The notes beneath the pieces are model-generated. The model did not search any database. It was not told where the DNA came from and was given only the letters and a program-made list of their open reading frames with translations. From Sporosarcina sp. Marseille-Q4063 (lineage in GTDB: Bacteria > Bacillota > Bacilli > Bacillales_A > Planococcaceae), in the NCBI RefSeq assembly GCF_018309085.1, contig NZ_CP070502.1:3467001-3531000 (forward strand): 64,000 nucleotides of DNA, in the 5' to 3' direction. Made by a program: the position numbers and the translations under genes. Shown one piece after another: positions 35,860-44,774 of the stretch; within the stretch, counting starts at the first letter, position 1, and the number at the start of each line of letters is the position of its first letter.

Positions 35860-36957
35860 ATGGCAGAGCTTAGATTAGTAGGAATCAAGAAAGTTTATGA
35901 CAAAGATGTTGTATCCGTTAAAGATTTTAATCTAGAAATTCGCGATAAAGAGTTTTTAGTATTAGTAGGTCCATCAGGTTGCGGTAAATCTACGACACTT
36001 CGTATGATTGCTGGTTTAGAAGAAATCACTGAAGGTGATCTCTACATTGGTGATAAACGTGTAAACGATGTTGCGCCAAAAGACCGAGATATCGCGATGG
36101 TATTCCAAAACTACGCACTTTATCCGCATATGGATGTTTACAACAATATGGCGTTTGGTTTAAAACTTCGTAAGTTTAAAAAAGATGAAATTAAAAAGCG
36201 CGTAGATAATGCAGCTAAAATCTTGGGACTTGAAGAACTTCTTGACCGCAAACCGAAAGCGCTTTCAGGTGGTCAGCGTCAGCGTGTTGCACTTGGACGA
36301 GCTATTGTTCGTGATGCTGAAGTATTCCTAATGGATGAGCCGCTCTCTAACTTGGATGCTAAATTACGTGTTCAAATGCGTGCGGAAATTCAAAAATTAC
36401 ACGCTCGTCTTCAAACGACAACTGTTTATGTTACGCATGACCAAACAGAAGCGATGACAATGGCTACACGCCTAGTTGTAATGAAAGACGGTATTATCCA
36501 GCAAGTAGGAGAACCAAAAGAAGTTTATGATTATCCGAATAATATTTTCGTTGGTGGATTCATCGGTTCACCTGCTATGAACTTCTTAAACGGTAAAATC
36601 GAAGGCAACCAATTTGTAATGGGTGACGTAAAAGTTGAAATTCCAGAAGGAAAACTTAAAACACTTCGCGATCAAGGTTATATTGGTAAAGATATCGTTC
36701 TAGGTATTCGTCCAGAAGATATCCATGACGAGCCACTTTACCTTAAATCATCACCGCAAACAGAATTCAAAGCTTATATTGAAGTTGCTGAGTTAATGGG
36801 ATCGGAAATTGTTCTTTACTCTAAAGTAGATGACCAAGACTTCGTTGCGCGTGTAGACGCACGTTTCAATGCAACAGCTGGTCAAACAATCGACTTCGCA
36901 TTTAACCTAAGCAAAGCGCATTTCTTCGACAAAGAAACGGAAGAGCGCATTAAATAA
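35860..36957 (+). CDS. msmX: MsmX, shared ATPase of carbohydrate ABC importers
   Basis: This 365-residue ABC ATPase has Walker A GPSGCGKST, Q-loop VFQNYALYPHM, signature LSGGQRQRVALGRA, Walker B VFLMDEPLSNLDAKLR and a C-terminal OB-type regulatory domain typical of MsmX/UgpC/MalK. ATG at 35860 follows TTGGAGGG; the upstream open frame is non-coding. It stands alone, with no permease or binding protein genes next to it. This matches Bacillus MsmX, a multipurpose ATPase that energises several oligosaccharide importers including pectin ones. It is the likely partner of the permeases at 734-2586. Confidence 0.94.
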   Translation: MAELRLVGIKKVYDKDVVSVKDFNLEIRDKEFLVLVGPSGCGKSTTLRMIAGLEEITEGDLYIGDKRVNDVAPKDRDIAMVFQNYALYPHMDVYNNMAFGLKLRKFKKDEIKKRVDNAAKILGLEELLDRKPKALSGGQRQRVALGRAIVRDAEVFLMDEPLSNLDAKLRVQMRAEIQKLHARLQTTTVYVTHDQTEAMTMATRLVVMKDGIIQQVGEPKEVYDYPNNIFVGGFIGSPAMNFLNGKIEGNQFVMGDVKVEIPEGKLKTLRDQGYIGKDIVLGIRPEDIHDEPLYLKSSPQTEFKAYIEVAELMGSEIVLYSKVDDQDFVARVDARFNATAGQTIDFAFNLSKAHFFDKETEERIK

Positions 36958-36970
36958 TCGTGTTAACCCG

Positions 36971-36998
36971 CCAACAGGAAGTTTCCTGTTGGTTTTTT
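36971..36998 (+). terminator. Terminator after msmX
   Basis: CCAACAGGAA pairs perfectly with TTCCTGTTGG over a 2-nt GT loop as drawn, followed by TTTTTT. Confidence 0.9.
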
Positions 36999-37128
36999 CG
37001 TTTGTCTTCAGTTTTCACGAGCGCTAAATGGATGCCTTTGCTAGGTACTTATGATAATATAGATTACTGGGAATGATATAAAACACCAGAATCACAAATA
37101 TAAATTATAATGAAGGAGTTTGGATAAA

Positions 37129-37395
37129 ATGGTAGAAAAACAATTTAAAGTAATCGACGCGACGGGGATTCATGCACGTCCAGCATCTATGTTGGTAAGC
37201 GTAGCTAATAAGTATCAGTCTGATATAAATTTGATTCACAATGATAAGAAAGTTAACCTAAAATCAATTTTAGGCGTTATGTCTCTTGGAATTGGTATGG
37301 GGGAAGAATTTAAAATCAGTACGGAAGGATCCGACGAACAGGACGCACTTGAAGCCCTGGAAAAAACGTTGAAAAGTGAAGGTCTAGCTGAATAA
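37129..37395 (+). CDS. ptsH: HPr, phosphocarrier protein of the sugar phosphotransferase system
   Basis: This 88-residue protein relays phosphate from enzyme I to PTS permeases. His15 (TGIHARPAS) is the phosphocarrier site. Ser46 (NLKSILGVM) is the regulatory site used by HPr kinase for CcpA-dependent repression. ATG at 37129 follows GAAGGAG by 10 nt. The stop overlaps the ptsI start by one base (TAATG), so translation is coupled. This is the co-repressor that would act on the cre site before the pectate lyase gene. Confidence 0.97.
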   Translation: MVEKQFKVIDATGIHARPASMLVSVANKYQSDINLIHNDKKVNLKSILGVMSLGIGMGEEFKISTEGSDEQDALEALEKTLKSEGLAE

Positions 37396-39110
37396 TGAGC
37401 GTATTACAAGGAATTGCTGCGTCAAGCGGGATTGCAATTGCAAAAGCATATTGTCTTGTAGAACCTGATTTGACTTTCAGCAAAAAAACTATTGATGATA
37501 TAGAAAAAGAAGTCGAACGTTTTCAGTCTGCCATAGCGATTACGAAAGGCGAACTGGAATCAATCCAGGAAATCGCTAAAAAAGAGCTTGGCGCCGACGA
37601 AGCGGCTATTTTTGATGCGCATTTATTAGTCTTAACGGACCCAGAACTAATCGGGCCAATTGAAGATAAAATTAAAACAGAACAAGTAAATGCTGAATAT
37701 GCATTGGAAGAAACGACGGATATGTTCATTATGATGTTCGAACAAATGGATAATGAATATATGCAGGAACGTGCTGCTGATATTCGCGACGTTAGAAAAC
37801 GAATTCTTTCTCATTTACTTGGCGTAAAAGTAGTGAATCCGAGCGAGATTTCCGAGGAAGTCGTCATTATCGCTGAGGATTTAACGCCATCTGATACGGC
37901 TCAATTGAACCGTAATTTCGTTAAAGGATTTGCGACTGATATCGGAGGAAGAACATCCCACTCCGCTATCATGGCTCGTTCATTAGAAATTCCGGCGGTT
38001 GTTGGAACTAGTGACGCTACAGAAACGATTAAAGACGGCGACATTATTATTGTCGATGGTCTGAACGGAAAAGTTCATATTAATCCGACCGAGGAAGTTA
38101 TTGCTGAGTACAAAGTAGAGCAAGAAAACTTTGAAAAGCAAAAATTGGAATGGGCGAAATTAGTTGACGAAAAAACTGTAACGGCTGATGGCCATTATGT
38201 TGAATTAGCTGCAAATATTGGTACGCCTGAAGATTTAGAAGGCGTTACGAATAACGGCGGAGAAGGAATAGGTCTGTATCGTACAGAATTTTTGTATATG
38301 GGTCGCGACCAACTTCCGACAGAAGACGAGCAATATGAAGCGTATAAAAAAGTGCTTGAAGGAATGGATGGAAAGCCGGTCGTTGTGCGCACACTTGACA
38401 TCGGCGGCGATAAAGAACTACCATACTTGAATCTTCCTACAGAAATGAATCCATTTTTAGGATTCCGTGCGATTCGTTTATGTTTGGAAGAACTCGACAT
38501 TTTCCGTACGCAATTACGAGCGTTACTACGAGCTAGTACGTATGGTAACTTGAAAATCATGTTCCCGATGATTGCAACACTGGAAGAATTCCGGGAAGCA
38601 AAAGCGATCCTTGAGGAAGAAAAAACTGCACTCAAAGCTAATGGAACTACTATTTCTGAGGACATTGAACTTGGAATTATGGTAGAAATCCCATCGACAG
38701 CTGTACTAGCAGATCAGTTTGCGAAAGAAGTAGATTTCTTTAGCATCGGAACAAATGATTTGATTCAATATACAATGGCAGCTGACCGTATGAATGAACG
38801 CGTTTCTTATTTATACCAACCTTATAACCCGGCTATTTTACGTTTGGTTAAAATGGTTATTGATGCTTCCCATCGTGAAGGGAAATGGACTGGTATGTGC
38901 GGCGAAATGGCCGGAGATGAAATTGCGATTCCACTCTTACTTGGTCTAGGACTCGATGAGTTCTCAATGAGTGCGACATCGATCTTAAAAGCGCGAACGC
39001 AAATTAAAGATTTGAAGAAGAGCGATATGGAAGAGCTTGTGAACGAAGCGCTACAAATGGGAACTGCTGACGAAGTCATGCAAGCCGTTAAAAATCGCTG
39101 TAATATCTAA
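37395..39110 (+). CDS. ptsI: PTS enzyme I (phosphoenolpyruvate-protein phosphotransferase)
   Basis: This is a 571-residue cytosolic enzyme that takes phosphate from PEP and passes it to HPr. The active histidine lies in [13 protein letters not shown], the PEP-binding signature includes [14 protein letters not shown], and the C-terminal barrel includes [17 protein letters not shown] and GMCGEMAGD. Length is normal. It is translationally coupled to ptsH. Confidence 0.97.
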   Translation: MSVLQGIAASSGIAIAKAYCLVEPDLTFSKKTIDDIEKEVERFQSAIAITKGELESIQEIAKKELGADEAAIFDAHLLVLTDPELIGPIEDKIKTEQVNAEYALEETTDMFIMMFEQMDNEYMQERAADIRDVRKRILSHLLGVKVVNPSEISEEVVIIAEDLTPSDTAQLNRNFVKGFATDIGGRTSHSAIMARSLEIPAVVGTSDATETIKDGDIIIVDGLNGKVHINPTEEVIAEYKVEQENFEKQKLEWAKLVDEKTVTADGHYVELAANIGTPEDLEGVTNNGGEGIGLYRTEFLYMGRDQLPTEDEQYEAYKKVLEGMDGKPVVVRTLDIGGDKELPYLNLPTEMNPFLGFRAIRLCLEELDIFRTQLRALLRASTYGNLKIMFPMIATLEEFREAKAILEEEKTALKANGTTISEDIELGIMVEIPSTAVLADQFAKEVDFFSIGTNDLIQYTMAADRMNERVSYLYQPYNPAILRLVKMVIDASHREGKWTGMCGEMAGDEIAIPLLLGLGLDEFSMSATSILKARTQIKDLKKSDMEELVNEALQMGTADEVMQAVKNRCNI

Positions 39111-39117
39111 GATTCAT

Positions 39118-39160
39118 AAGCATCGCCAAGAACAATAAGTTCTTGGGCGATGCTTTTTTG
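39118..39160 (+). terminator. Terminator after ptsHI
   Basis: AAGCATCGCC..AAGAAC pairs with GTTCTTG..GGCGATGCTT, followed by TTTTTT. Confidence 0.9.
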
Positions 39161-39269
39161 CATTTAAATGAAAAGAATTGTGTATTTGTGTATTAGTTTG
39201 TCGAATATTGTGATAACATAGAGGTAACTTGAAAAAAATTGTATAATACCCGTAAAAGGAGGGTTTCGA

Positions 39270-41795
39270 ATGCTTCCAGTGTTGAATAAAAGAAAGAAAC
39301 TAGAAAAGTACTTAGAGCAAGAGAAATATTCATACCCTGAAGTATTTGAAAACTCTCCGGACATCATTTTATTCATCATCGATATGGATGGTCTAATCGT
39401 CAAAATTCGGGGAAAGCATGATCAGTTATTCGGTATGGAATATGAGCGTATTGTCGGGAAAAAATATAGTAATTTTGTATTTGAACCAGATTTACACAAA
39501 GTGCAGAAATATCGTTTTAAAGGATTGAAGGAAGGGCCGCAGTCTTTCGATTTCAGGATTATGAATACCAATGGCAACCTCATCAATATCGATATAACCC
39601 TTGTCCCCATCAAAAAAAATAACGAGATTCTTGGTTTCTATGGATTAACCCATAATGTTTCGGAAAAGGTAACTTTACAGAATTTCATTCGAAAAAAGAG
39701 TGAGAAAATCAACTCTTTGATTCATCATGCGCATGAAATCATCGGCATCATCAATCGGGACGGAGTAATCGTCATTGAAAACCCGTCGATTGAAGAGAAA
39801 CTCGGGTATAAAGTTGAAGAGATTTCGGGAAGAAATATTTTGGAATTAATTCATCCAGATGATCGAGGTTTTTTTAGTGTCAAATTTGAAGAAGTTATTA
39901 AAAGGCCAAATACACCATTTACAATTGAACTCCGGATAAAACATAAAAAGGGCGAGTGGCGAAATTTTGAAGTAGTCTGCACTAACCTACTCAATAACTC
40001 CAATATTTCCGGCGTCATTTGCAATTTTCTCGATGTAACTGAAATTAAAAATCAGCAGCTTGAAATTCAAAAGATGGCTTACCGGGATGATCTAACTGGA
40101 TTGCCGAATCTACGCGCATTTGAAAAACGATTGGACGAGGTAATACATGCTGCAGAACACCAAAAATATGCAATTATTCATCTAAATTTAGATGGATTTA
40201 GATTTTTAATGGATTTGATCGGTCGTGAAATTGCCAATAAATTATTGGTTAAAATTGCAGCAAAAATCCAAAGTCAATTAGATTCCTCTATTAATTTACT
40301 TGCCAGAATAAACGAAGATGAATTCGCGATTTTAACAACTGGAATCCATGAGACAGTGATAATAGAACAAATTGCCAATGATATTCTCCAGATATTCAAA
40401 CGTTCATTTAATGTAAATAGTTATAATCTCGTTATAACAATTCGGATGGGCATTAGTATTTATCCGGAATCCGGTAAAACTTCCACTATATTAATGAAAA
40501 ATGCTAGTTTGGCATTATATTTAGCCAAAAAGGAAAGTGGAGGGAATTACCAGATTTTTTCTCCGAGTGCAAATGTCGGTACATATAAGATTTTTTCCTT
40601 AAGAAATGAACTTCAGCAAGCGCTCGAGAACAATCAATTTGTAATCTATTACCAACCAATCATAAATGTCTCAACGAAGGAAATAGATAGTGTTGAAGCG
40701 TTACTGCGTTGGAATCATCCCGATTGGGGAATAGTGCCGCCGAATGAATTCATCCCGTTTGCCGAGGAGTCGGGGGCAATCATTCAAATTGGCGAATGGG
40801 TGTTGAATAATGTTTGTAGAAGAGTCAGTTCGTGGCATAAGGCCGGCTATCCCATACGAGCATCCGTAAATTTATCTATTGTTCAGTTTCTGCAGCCTGA
40901 CTTGGTCAAAATGATTGATTGCATATTAGAGGAAAACGATCTTGATTCAAAGTGGTTGACGATTGAAATTACGGAAAGCACGACAATTGAACAAGAAGAG
41001 AAAATGTTTGATAAGCTAAACCAACTTCGGAAGCTCGGCGTTCAAATTGCGCTTGACGATTTTGGTACAGGCTATGCTTCTTTTAATAAATTAATTGAAA
41101 TCAAACCATCAATCTTGAAGTTGGATAGTGCACTCATACAAGGCATACCTACTGAGAAAGTTAGCACGGAAATTGTAACGTCAATCATCCAATTAGCGCA
41201 TAGACTCTCGATAAAAGTCGTAGCAGAAGGGGTGGAGACAGTCGAGCAAGAAAGATTCGTCGCTGATTTGGCTTGTGATTGGGTTCAAGGATATCTTTAT
41301 AGTAAGGCTGTTCCGCCAAGAAAGTTTTTTAAAATGCTTGAGGGGCAATTAGGCATCACAAGCGAAAATAATATGAACCAAGAAAAAAGTAAAAATTTCA
41401 TTATAGAATTTCAGTATCCACTAGAAGCAATGATGACGATTGCTGAATTAAACGGACGAAAAGTTCAGTTAGGAAATAAGAAAGTATTATTGGAAAATAT
41501 TGAACCTGATCGACTGTGTTTTCTATCCACTGTAAAACTTCCGGTGGGAACCGAAATGCTTTTGAAGTTTCAAATGAAAATCATGGGTGAACAACTGACA
41601 CTTTTCGGAAAGATTGTTTGCGGCTCGGAACAGGAATATATTCACCAATATGAAGTTAAGTTGATTATTGAAGAAAAGAATCGTGATTTCCTGATCAAAC
41701 AACTTGATAAACTCTATCTCGAATTAAATAATGAATCACTGATAACTGGGCACTCATTTATTACGGAGAGTCCGAGCGATTATTTTAAGAAATAA
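39270..41795 (+). CDS. PAS-PAS-GGDEF(degenerate)-EAL-PilZ-like cyclic-di-GMP protein
   Basis: This is an 841-residue cytoplasmic signalling protein: two PAS domains (about 20-135 and 145-265), a GGDEF domain (about 270-435), an EAL domain (about 445-690) and a C-terminal beta-rich PilZ-like region (about 715-825). The cyclase signature is degenerate (NEDEF near 348), so synthesis is unlikely. The EAL motif (EALLRW at 476), EITEST, DDFGTGYASF and EGVET are all present, so phosphodiesterase activity is likely. There is no transmembrane segment. It lies alone between terminators. Predicted role: degrade cyclic-di-GMP in response to a PAS-sensed signal, affecting motility or biofilm. Confidence 0.88.
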   Translation: MLPVLNKRKKLEKYLEQEKYSYPEVFENSPDIILFIIDMDGLIVKIRGKHDQLFGMEYERIVGKKYSNFVFEPDLHKVQKYRFKGLKEGPQSFDFRIMNTNGNLINIDITLVPIKKNNEILGFYGLTHNVSEKVTLQNFIRKKSEKINSLIHHAHEIIGIINRDGVIVIENPSIEEKLGYKVEEISGRNILELIHPDDRGFFSVKFEEVIKRPNTPFTIELRIKHKKGEWRNFEVVCTNLLNNSNISGVICNFLDVTEIKNQQLEIQKMAYRDDLTGLPNLRAFEKRLDEVIHAAEHQKYAIIHLNLDGFRFLMDLIGREIANKLLVKIAAKIQSQLDSSINLLARINEDEFAILTTGIHETVIIEQIANDILQIFKRSFNVNSYNLVITIRMGISIYPESGKTSTILMKNASLALYLAKKESGGNYQIFSPSANVGTYKIFSLRNELQQALENNQFVIYYQPIINVSTKEIDSVEALLRWNHPDWGIVPPNEFIPFAEESGAIIQIGEWVLNNVCRRVSSWHKAGYPIRASVNLSIVQFLQPDLVKMIDCILEENDLDSKWLTIEITESTTIEQEEKMFDKLNQLRKLGVQIALDDFGTGYASFNKLIEIKPSILKLDSALIQGIPTEKVSTEIVTSIIQLAHRLSIKVVAEGVETVEQERFVADLACDWVQGYLYSKAVPPRKFFKMLEGQLGITSENNMNQEKSKNFIIEFQYPLEAMMTIAELNGRKVQLGNKKVLLENIEPDRLCFLSTVKLPVGTEMLLKFQMKIMGEQLTLFGKIVCGSEQEYIHQYEVKLIIEEKNRDFLIKQLDKLYLELNNESLITGHSFITESPSDYFKK

Positions 41796-41796
41796 T

Positions 41797-41833
41797 AAAA
41801 AGAAGCCGATGATTTTTTTCGGCTTCTTTTTTG
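41797..41833. terminator. Bidirectional terminator
   Basis: AAAAAGAAGCCG pairs with CGGCTTCTTTTTT. It serves the EAL gene and the convergent small gene. Confidence 0.85.
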
Positions 41834-41839
41834 TTTAAC

Positions 41840-42013
41840 TTAATCTTTTTTCCAACTTTCAGGAGAAAAATCCATGCTATCAAATACTTCTCCTGCTTCA
41901 AATCGCATGGCTCCATCATTACTATCTTTATTTCTTTTTTCATCGTTAGTCTTCAATATTTTATTTTTGATGTCTTGGGCCTTATCATGCTTGGATTTAT
42001 TATTCTTTTTCAT
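41840..42013 (-). CDS. Small hydrophilic protein, 57 residues, function unknown
   Basis: ATG at 42013 follows AAAGGAGGG by 11 nt, a good ribosome site, and a terminator follows the stop. The product is rich in Lys, Asp and Asn and begins MKKNNKSKHDKAQDIKN. It ends in an acidic segment around RFEAGEVFDSMDFSPESW. It has no signal peptide or transmembrane segment. I do not recognise a family. It could be a small acidic spore or stress protein, but nothing here proves it. Confidence 0.6.
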   Translation of the reverse strand: MKKNNKSKHDKAQDIKNKILKTNDEKRNKDSNDGAMRFEAGEVFDSMDFSPESWKKD

Positions 42014-42141
42014 TAAGATTAATCCCTCCTTTATTAATATGTTTTCCAATTAATAAAGAAATATTCTTTTAAAAAATGGCATCACCGTGACGACAATTTT
42101 TGGTACGAAAGAATAGTAATGGAAAATATAGAGGTGGCTGT

Positions 42142-42455
42142 ATGATTTGGTTTATAGAAGTGCTGATAAGAGCTTCCGATTGCAGCAGACAATCTAGAAG
42201 AAAGGAATATTGGATGTACTGGTTTTTTGGCTGGTTGTTGATGAAATTGCTATTTTGACTGGCTTAATCGGGATTATTCTAATAACTCCTAGCCTGTCAG
42301 TTTTGTTTCGCAGGCTTCATGATACTAGTAGAATGCGTGGTGGATATTGATTGGTTTGATTTCATTTGTCGATGCCATCGTTCTATTCGAATTTACAGTG
42401 TTGCACAGCGGGCTAGGATCAAACAAGTATGGAAGAATCCGAAGAATACTTATTA
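42142..42455 (+). pseudogene. DUF805 membrane protein gene, broken by two frameshifts
   Basis: Frame 1 from ATG 42142 (site AGAGGTGG) gives the family start, with RRKEYWMYWFF, then stops near 42258. A second frame continues LTGLIGIILITPSLSVLFRR and LHDTSR. A third gives AWWILIGLISFVDAIVLFEF and GSNKYG. Together they follow the DUF805 pattern (RRKEYW, RRLHDT, WW, N.YGPNP). It has at least two frameshifts, so it is non-functional. Confidence 0.75.
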
Positions 42456-42496
42456 AAAGAAAAAGAAAAAGCCCCATTCAGGGCGTGTGGAAAGAG

Positions 42497-42637
42497 TTAT
42501 GAAGAAAGCTTTAATGTATTGATCGAAGTGCGACGACGGATTTCACTTTCCAACAGAAGAATGAAGTCGGAGCTTAAATTTAATTCAATGGCTTTAAAAT
42601 AGGATTCAATCAAAAAATGATCCGATAATTTACTCAC
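42497..42637 (-). CDS. sda: Sda, sporulation histidine kinase inhibitor
   Basis: This 46-residue protein has the same length as Bacillus subtilis Sda, with the matching core [18 protein letters not shown] and then EIRRR. Sda folds as a helical hairpin and blocks KinA-type sporulation kinases when replication is disturbed. The start is GTG at 42637 after AGGAGGTGAAATT, a very strong site. Two perfect DnaA boxes lie upstream at 42761 and 42851, as expected because sda transcription is DnaA-controlled in Bacillus. Presence of Sda implies an endospore former or a recent descendant. The gene is too short for routine ORF calling. Confidence 0.9.
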   Translation of the reverse strand: MSKLSDHFLIESYFKAIELNLSSDFILLLESEIRRRTSINTLKLSS

Positions 42638-42706
42638 TTTAGAATTTCACCTCCTAATATTGAAATCGAGTACTATTTGATGTTCGCTTAGAATATATTG
42701 ATAAGT

Positions 42707-42735
42707 ATTCTATCTATATTTATAATCTATCAGAA
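42707..42735 (-). promoter_or_regulatory. Candidate sda promoter
   Basis: On the minus strand, TTCTGA, 17 nt, TAGAAT. The -35 box is weak, as expected for an activated promoter. The nearest DnaA box lies about 25 bp further upstream. Confidence 0.45.
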
Positions 42736-42760
42736 TTGATTAATTAGAACAACCGTTCCT

Positions 42761-42859
42761 TTATCCACAGGAAGTGGGGGATATCCTGTGGATTGTTTGT
42801 TTACAATGTGTGTAAAAGTAAGAAAGAGTAGCGGCAAAGTGTTACCAACCTTATCCACA
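42761..42859. promoter_or_regulatory. DnaA-box cluster upstream of sda
   Basis: TTATCCACA is exact at 42761-42769 and 42851-42859. Between them TGTGGATTG (42787-42795) is a diverged inverted box with two mismatches. There is no DnaA or DnaN gene nearby, so this is a regulatory cluster and not the origin. Confidence 0.8.
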
Positions 42860-42959
42860 GATGTTAAAAAACCAAGACTTTTGTCGAAAAATAAAGTTGA
42901 TTATTTAGTTTTATTGGTTCTAAATTGAAAGATTCTGTTTCCGGGGTAAAAAGCATATA

Positions 42960-42990
42960 AAAAAACGACTCATTTCTGAGTCGTTTTTTT
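42960..42990. terminator. Bidirectional terminator after the signalling peptide gene
   Basis: AAAAAAACGACTCA pairs with TGAGTCGTTTTTTT over a 4-nt TTTC loop. It ends the minus-strand regulator-peptide operon. Confidence 0.9.
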
Positions 42991-42999
42991 ATTTGGTAA

Positions 43000-43149
43000 T
43001 TACTTTAGGTGGTTAACATCGTAAACTGATACGTTGAACGATTTAGTCAGTTTAGGCATTTCATCGTAATATGCTGAAGTTTGATTCGCCACAGCAGCTC
43101 CACCTAAAATAGTTAAAATAAAAAGAATTGATAGTACTTTTTTCATCAT
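43000..43149 (-). CDS. Exported Phr/NprX-like signalling peptide precursor
   Basis: This is a 49-residue product beginning MMKKVLSILFILTILGGAAV: a short basic start, a hydrophobic core and a likely signal-peptidase site after QTSA (residue 26). The secreted remainder has 23 residues and ends in SVYDVNHLK. The ATG overlaps the regulator stop by 4 nt (ATGA), with GGGAGGA upstream inside the regulator gene. Size, export signal and position after an HTH-TPR regulator match peptide precursors of RNPP quorum-sensing cassettes. The active peptide is probably a 5-10 residue fragment from the C-terminal region, re-imported by an oligopeptide permease. I find no match to a known mature peptide. Confidence 0.8.
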   Translation of the reverse strand: MMKKVLSILFILTILGGAAVANQTSAYYDEMPKLTKSFNVSVYDVNHLK

Positions 43150-44441
43150 AAGTCCTCCCATTTCTGATTTTTTCTATAAATATAACCATATCTATTCGCT
43201 TCGTTATAAAGAATAGATGATAGTTTATATTTCCTATTAGTAAAATACCATTCAGCTAGCGCAATACTATATTTATTAATGTATTGATGATCCTGAATTT
43301 TTTTAAAATGTTCTATTGCTTCAATAGCAATTTCCTCTGACAAGCCAGACTTGCTGTGAAGGGATTTGAAAAAATTAAAATGATGATAATAAGAAATGAG
43401 ACTATCATCTTTTAATTGATTATATGAGAAGATACCTTTTTTACACCATTCATTCACGGATGACTTGTCATTTATTTTCGAATACTCTATTATTATGCCT
43501 AATATTGAGATTAGTTGAGTCTTCATTTCTTTTTTACTATTTATAGCTTTCATTAAAAACTCTATAGCTTCTTTACTTTTACCCATTGTGCCATATAAGG
43601 AACCAAGGTTATGATACACAAGGCCTTTTTCGCTATCTAAATTAAATTCATCGCAAAGCTGCTTTGCTTTATAATAGGATTCGAAAGCCTCTTCAAATTG
43701 ATCACTTCTTTTTTGAGTAACTCCGATTAACACATAACACTCTAAAACTCGGTTCATTAAAAAATTCTCTTGAAAGAATCCAAGTGCTTTTCTAATGTGT
43801 TCTATTGCAATGAAAATACGATTGTCAGCAGTATATATTAAACCAATCATATAATTTAATTCTGCTTTTTCCCAAACATCTAAAGAAATGTCATCCACTG
43901 TATGCAAAACTTCTTCTAGATATTCAATTGCTTGTCTTCTGTTTTTTACGGAGTAATAATAAATAGCTTTCGCAACATTAAACATATATATATGTCGAGG
44001 GTTAAAGTTTGAACTGAGTTTTGTTAAATTATCAATCTCTTTTTTTCTAGTTTCTAAATCAATACCAAGAATTAGACGTAAACGTAATAGAATTAGCTGA
44101 AAAGAGTAATGGTGAGAGTCATTTTCAAATAATAGATTCTTTAATTCTAATTCTTTTAATTTTTTTATTCTAAAATCTTCATTCCGTACTGTTAAAATTT
44201 TTTTATAAGTATCCTTTAAAAAAGTTTCGATTTCAGCTTCAGATTCATAATCCTTTTCTTGAATGGTATCAATATCCATCTCCAGTTTGTTAAATAACAG
44301 GATTGCGATTTCTTCGCTGGGTGCTATTTGGTTACGTTCAATCTTTGATAAATAAGAAGGGGTACAGATTCCCCGTGCCAAAACGACTTGTTTCATTTTT
44401 TGTCTAATTCTTTCAGCCCTGATTAAATGGCCAACTTTCAT
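43146..44441 (-). CDS. RNPP-type quorum-sensing regulator (HTH plus TPR repeats, NprR/PlcR-like)
   Basis: This is a 431-residue cytoplasmic protein close in length to NprR. The N-terminal HTH_3 domain (1-60) includes VLARGICTPSYLSKIERNQI. The rest is helical TPR repeats, for example EEAFESYYKAKQLCDEFN and VYHNLGSLYGTMGKSKEAIE. Such proteins bind re-imported peptides in the TPR concave face and switch DNA binding. GAGGGGAT precedes the ATG, and a good promoter lies at 44465-44493. It is cotranscribed and translationally coupled with the peptide gene at 43000-43149. It diverges from three small genes, which are possible targets. Confidence 0.87.
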   Translation of the reverse strand: MKVGHLIRAERIRQKMKQVVLARGICTPSYLSKIERNQIAPSEEIAILLFNKLEMDIDTIQEKDYESEAEIETFLKDTYKKILTVRNEDFRIKKLKELELKNLLFENDSHHYSFQLILLRLRLILGIDLETRKKEIDNLTKLSSNFNPRHIYMFNVAKAIYYYSVKNRRQAIEYLEEVLHTVDDISLDVWEKAELNYMIGLIYTADNRIFIAIEHIRKALGFFQENFLMNRVLECYVLIGVTQKRSDQFEEAFESYYKAKQLCDEFNLDSEKGLVYHNLGSLYGTMGKSKEAIEFLMKAINSKKEMKTQLISILGIIIEYSKINDKSSVNEWCKKGIFSYNQLKDDSLISYYHHFNFFKSLHSKSGLSEEIAIEAIEHFKKIQDHQYINKYSIALAEWYFTNRKYKLSSILYNEANRYGYIYRKNQKWEDL

Positions 44442-44464
44442 AGATGGATCCCCTCTTTCTTTAT

Positions 44465-44493
44465 AGTATAGTTCATAATCACTAAAATGTCAT
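44465..44493 (-). promoter_or_regulatory. Promoter of the regulator-peptide operon
   Basis: On the minus strand, ATGACA (44493-44488), 17 nt, TATACT (44470-44465). It is 24 bp before the regulator start codon. Confidence 0.6.
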
Positions 44494-44632
44494 GTGAAAT
44501 TTGATATAAGAAACTTTCTTTTGATATAGCTAAATAATACACTATTTTAGAAAAAATGTCCCAACTAGAACATGTTTAAAACCCTCTCCTCACGTGGTAT
44601 CTTAAGTATAGCAAGAGAAAAGGGGTTTTGAC

Positions 44633-44770
44633 ATGCGCAGAATAGAACAAGTTTCTATAGATGAATTAGTGAAACGTGATCCTGTTCGCCGTGATGCTAC
44701 TAAAGTCAGGGAAACACTAAAATTAAATTTATTAATTAATTACATTATATCATTAATTCGAGGGAGGTAA
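44633..44770 (+). CDS. Small basic protein, 45 residues, function unknown
   Basis: The product begins MRRIEQVSIDELVKRDPVRR and ends with an amphipathic or membrane-seeking helix, LNLLINYIISLIRGR. It is strongly basic. An AGAGAAAAGGGG stretch precedes the ATG. The stop is 4 nt before the next small gene, whose ribosome site (GGGAGG) overlaps its last codons, so the two are cotranscribed. The basic N-terminus and hydrophobic C-terminus could suit a membrane-associated regulator or toxin-like peptide. I do not recognise a family. Confidence 0.6.
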   Translation: MRRIEQVSIDELVKRDPVRRDATKVRETLKLNLLINYIISLIRGR

Positions 44771-44774
44771 GCTT

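Noticed and set aside
42761..42859. Chromosomal replication origin
   Set aside because: There are only two exact DnaA boxes, with no dnaA, dnaN or AT-rich unwinding cluster; the position upstream of sda explains them.
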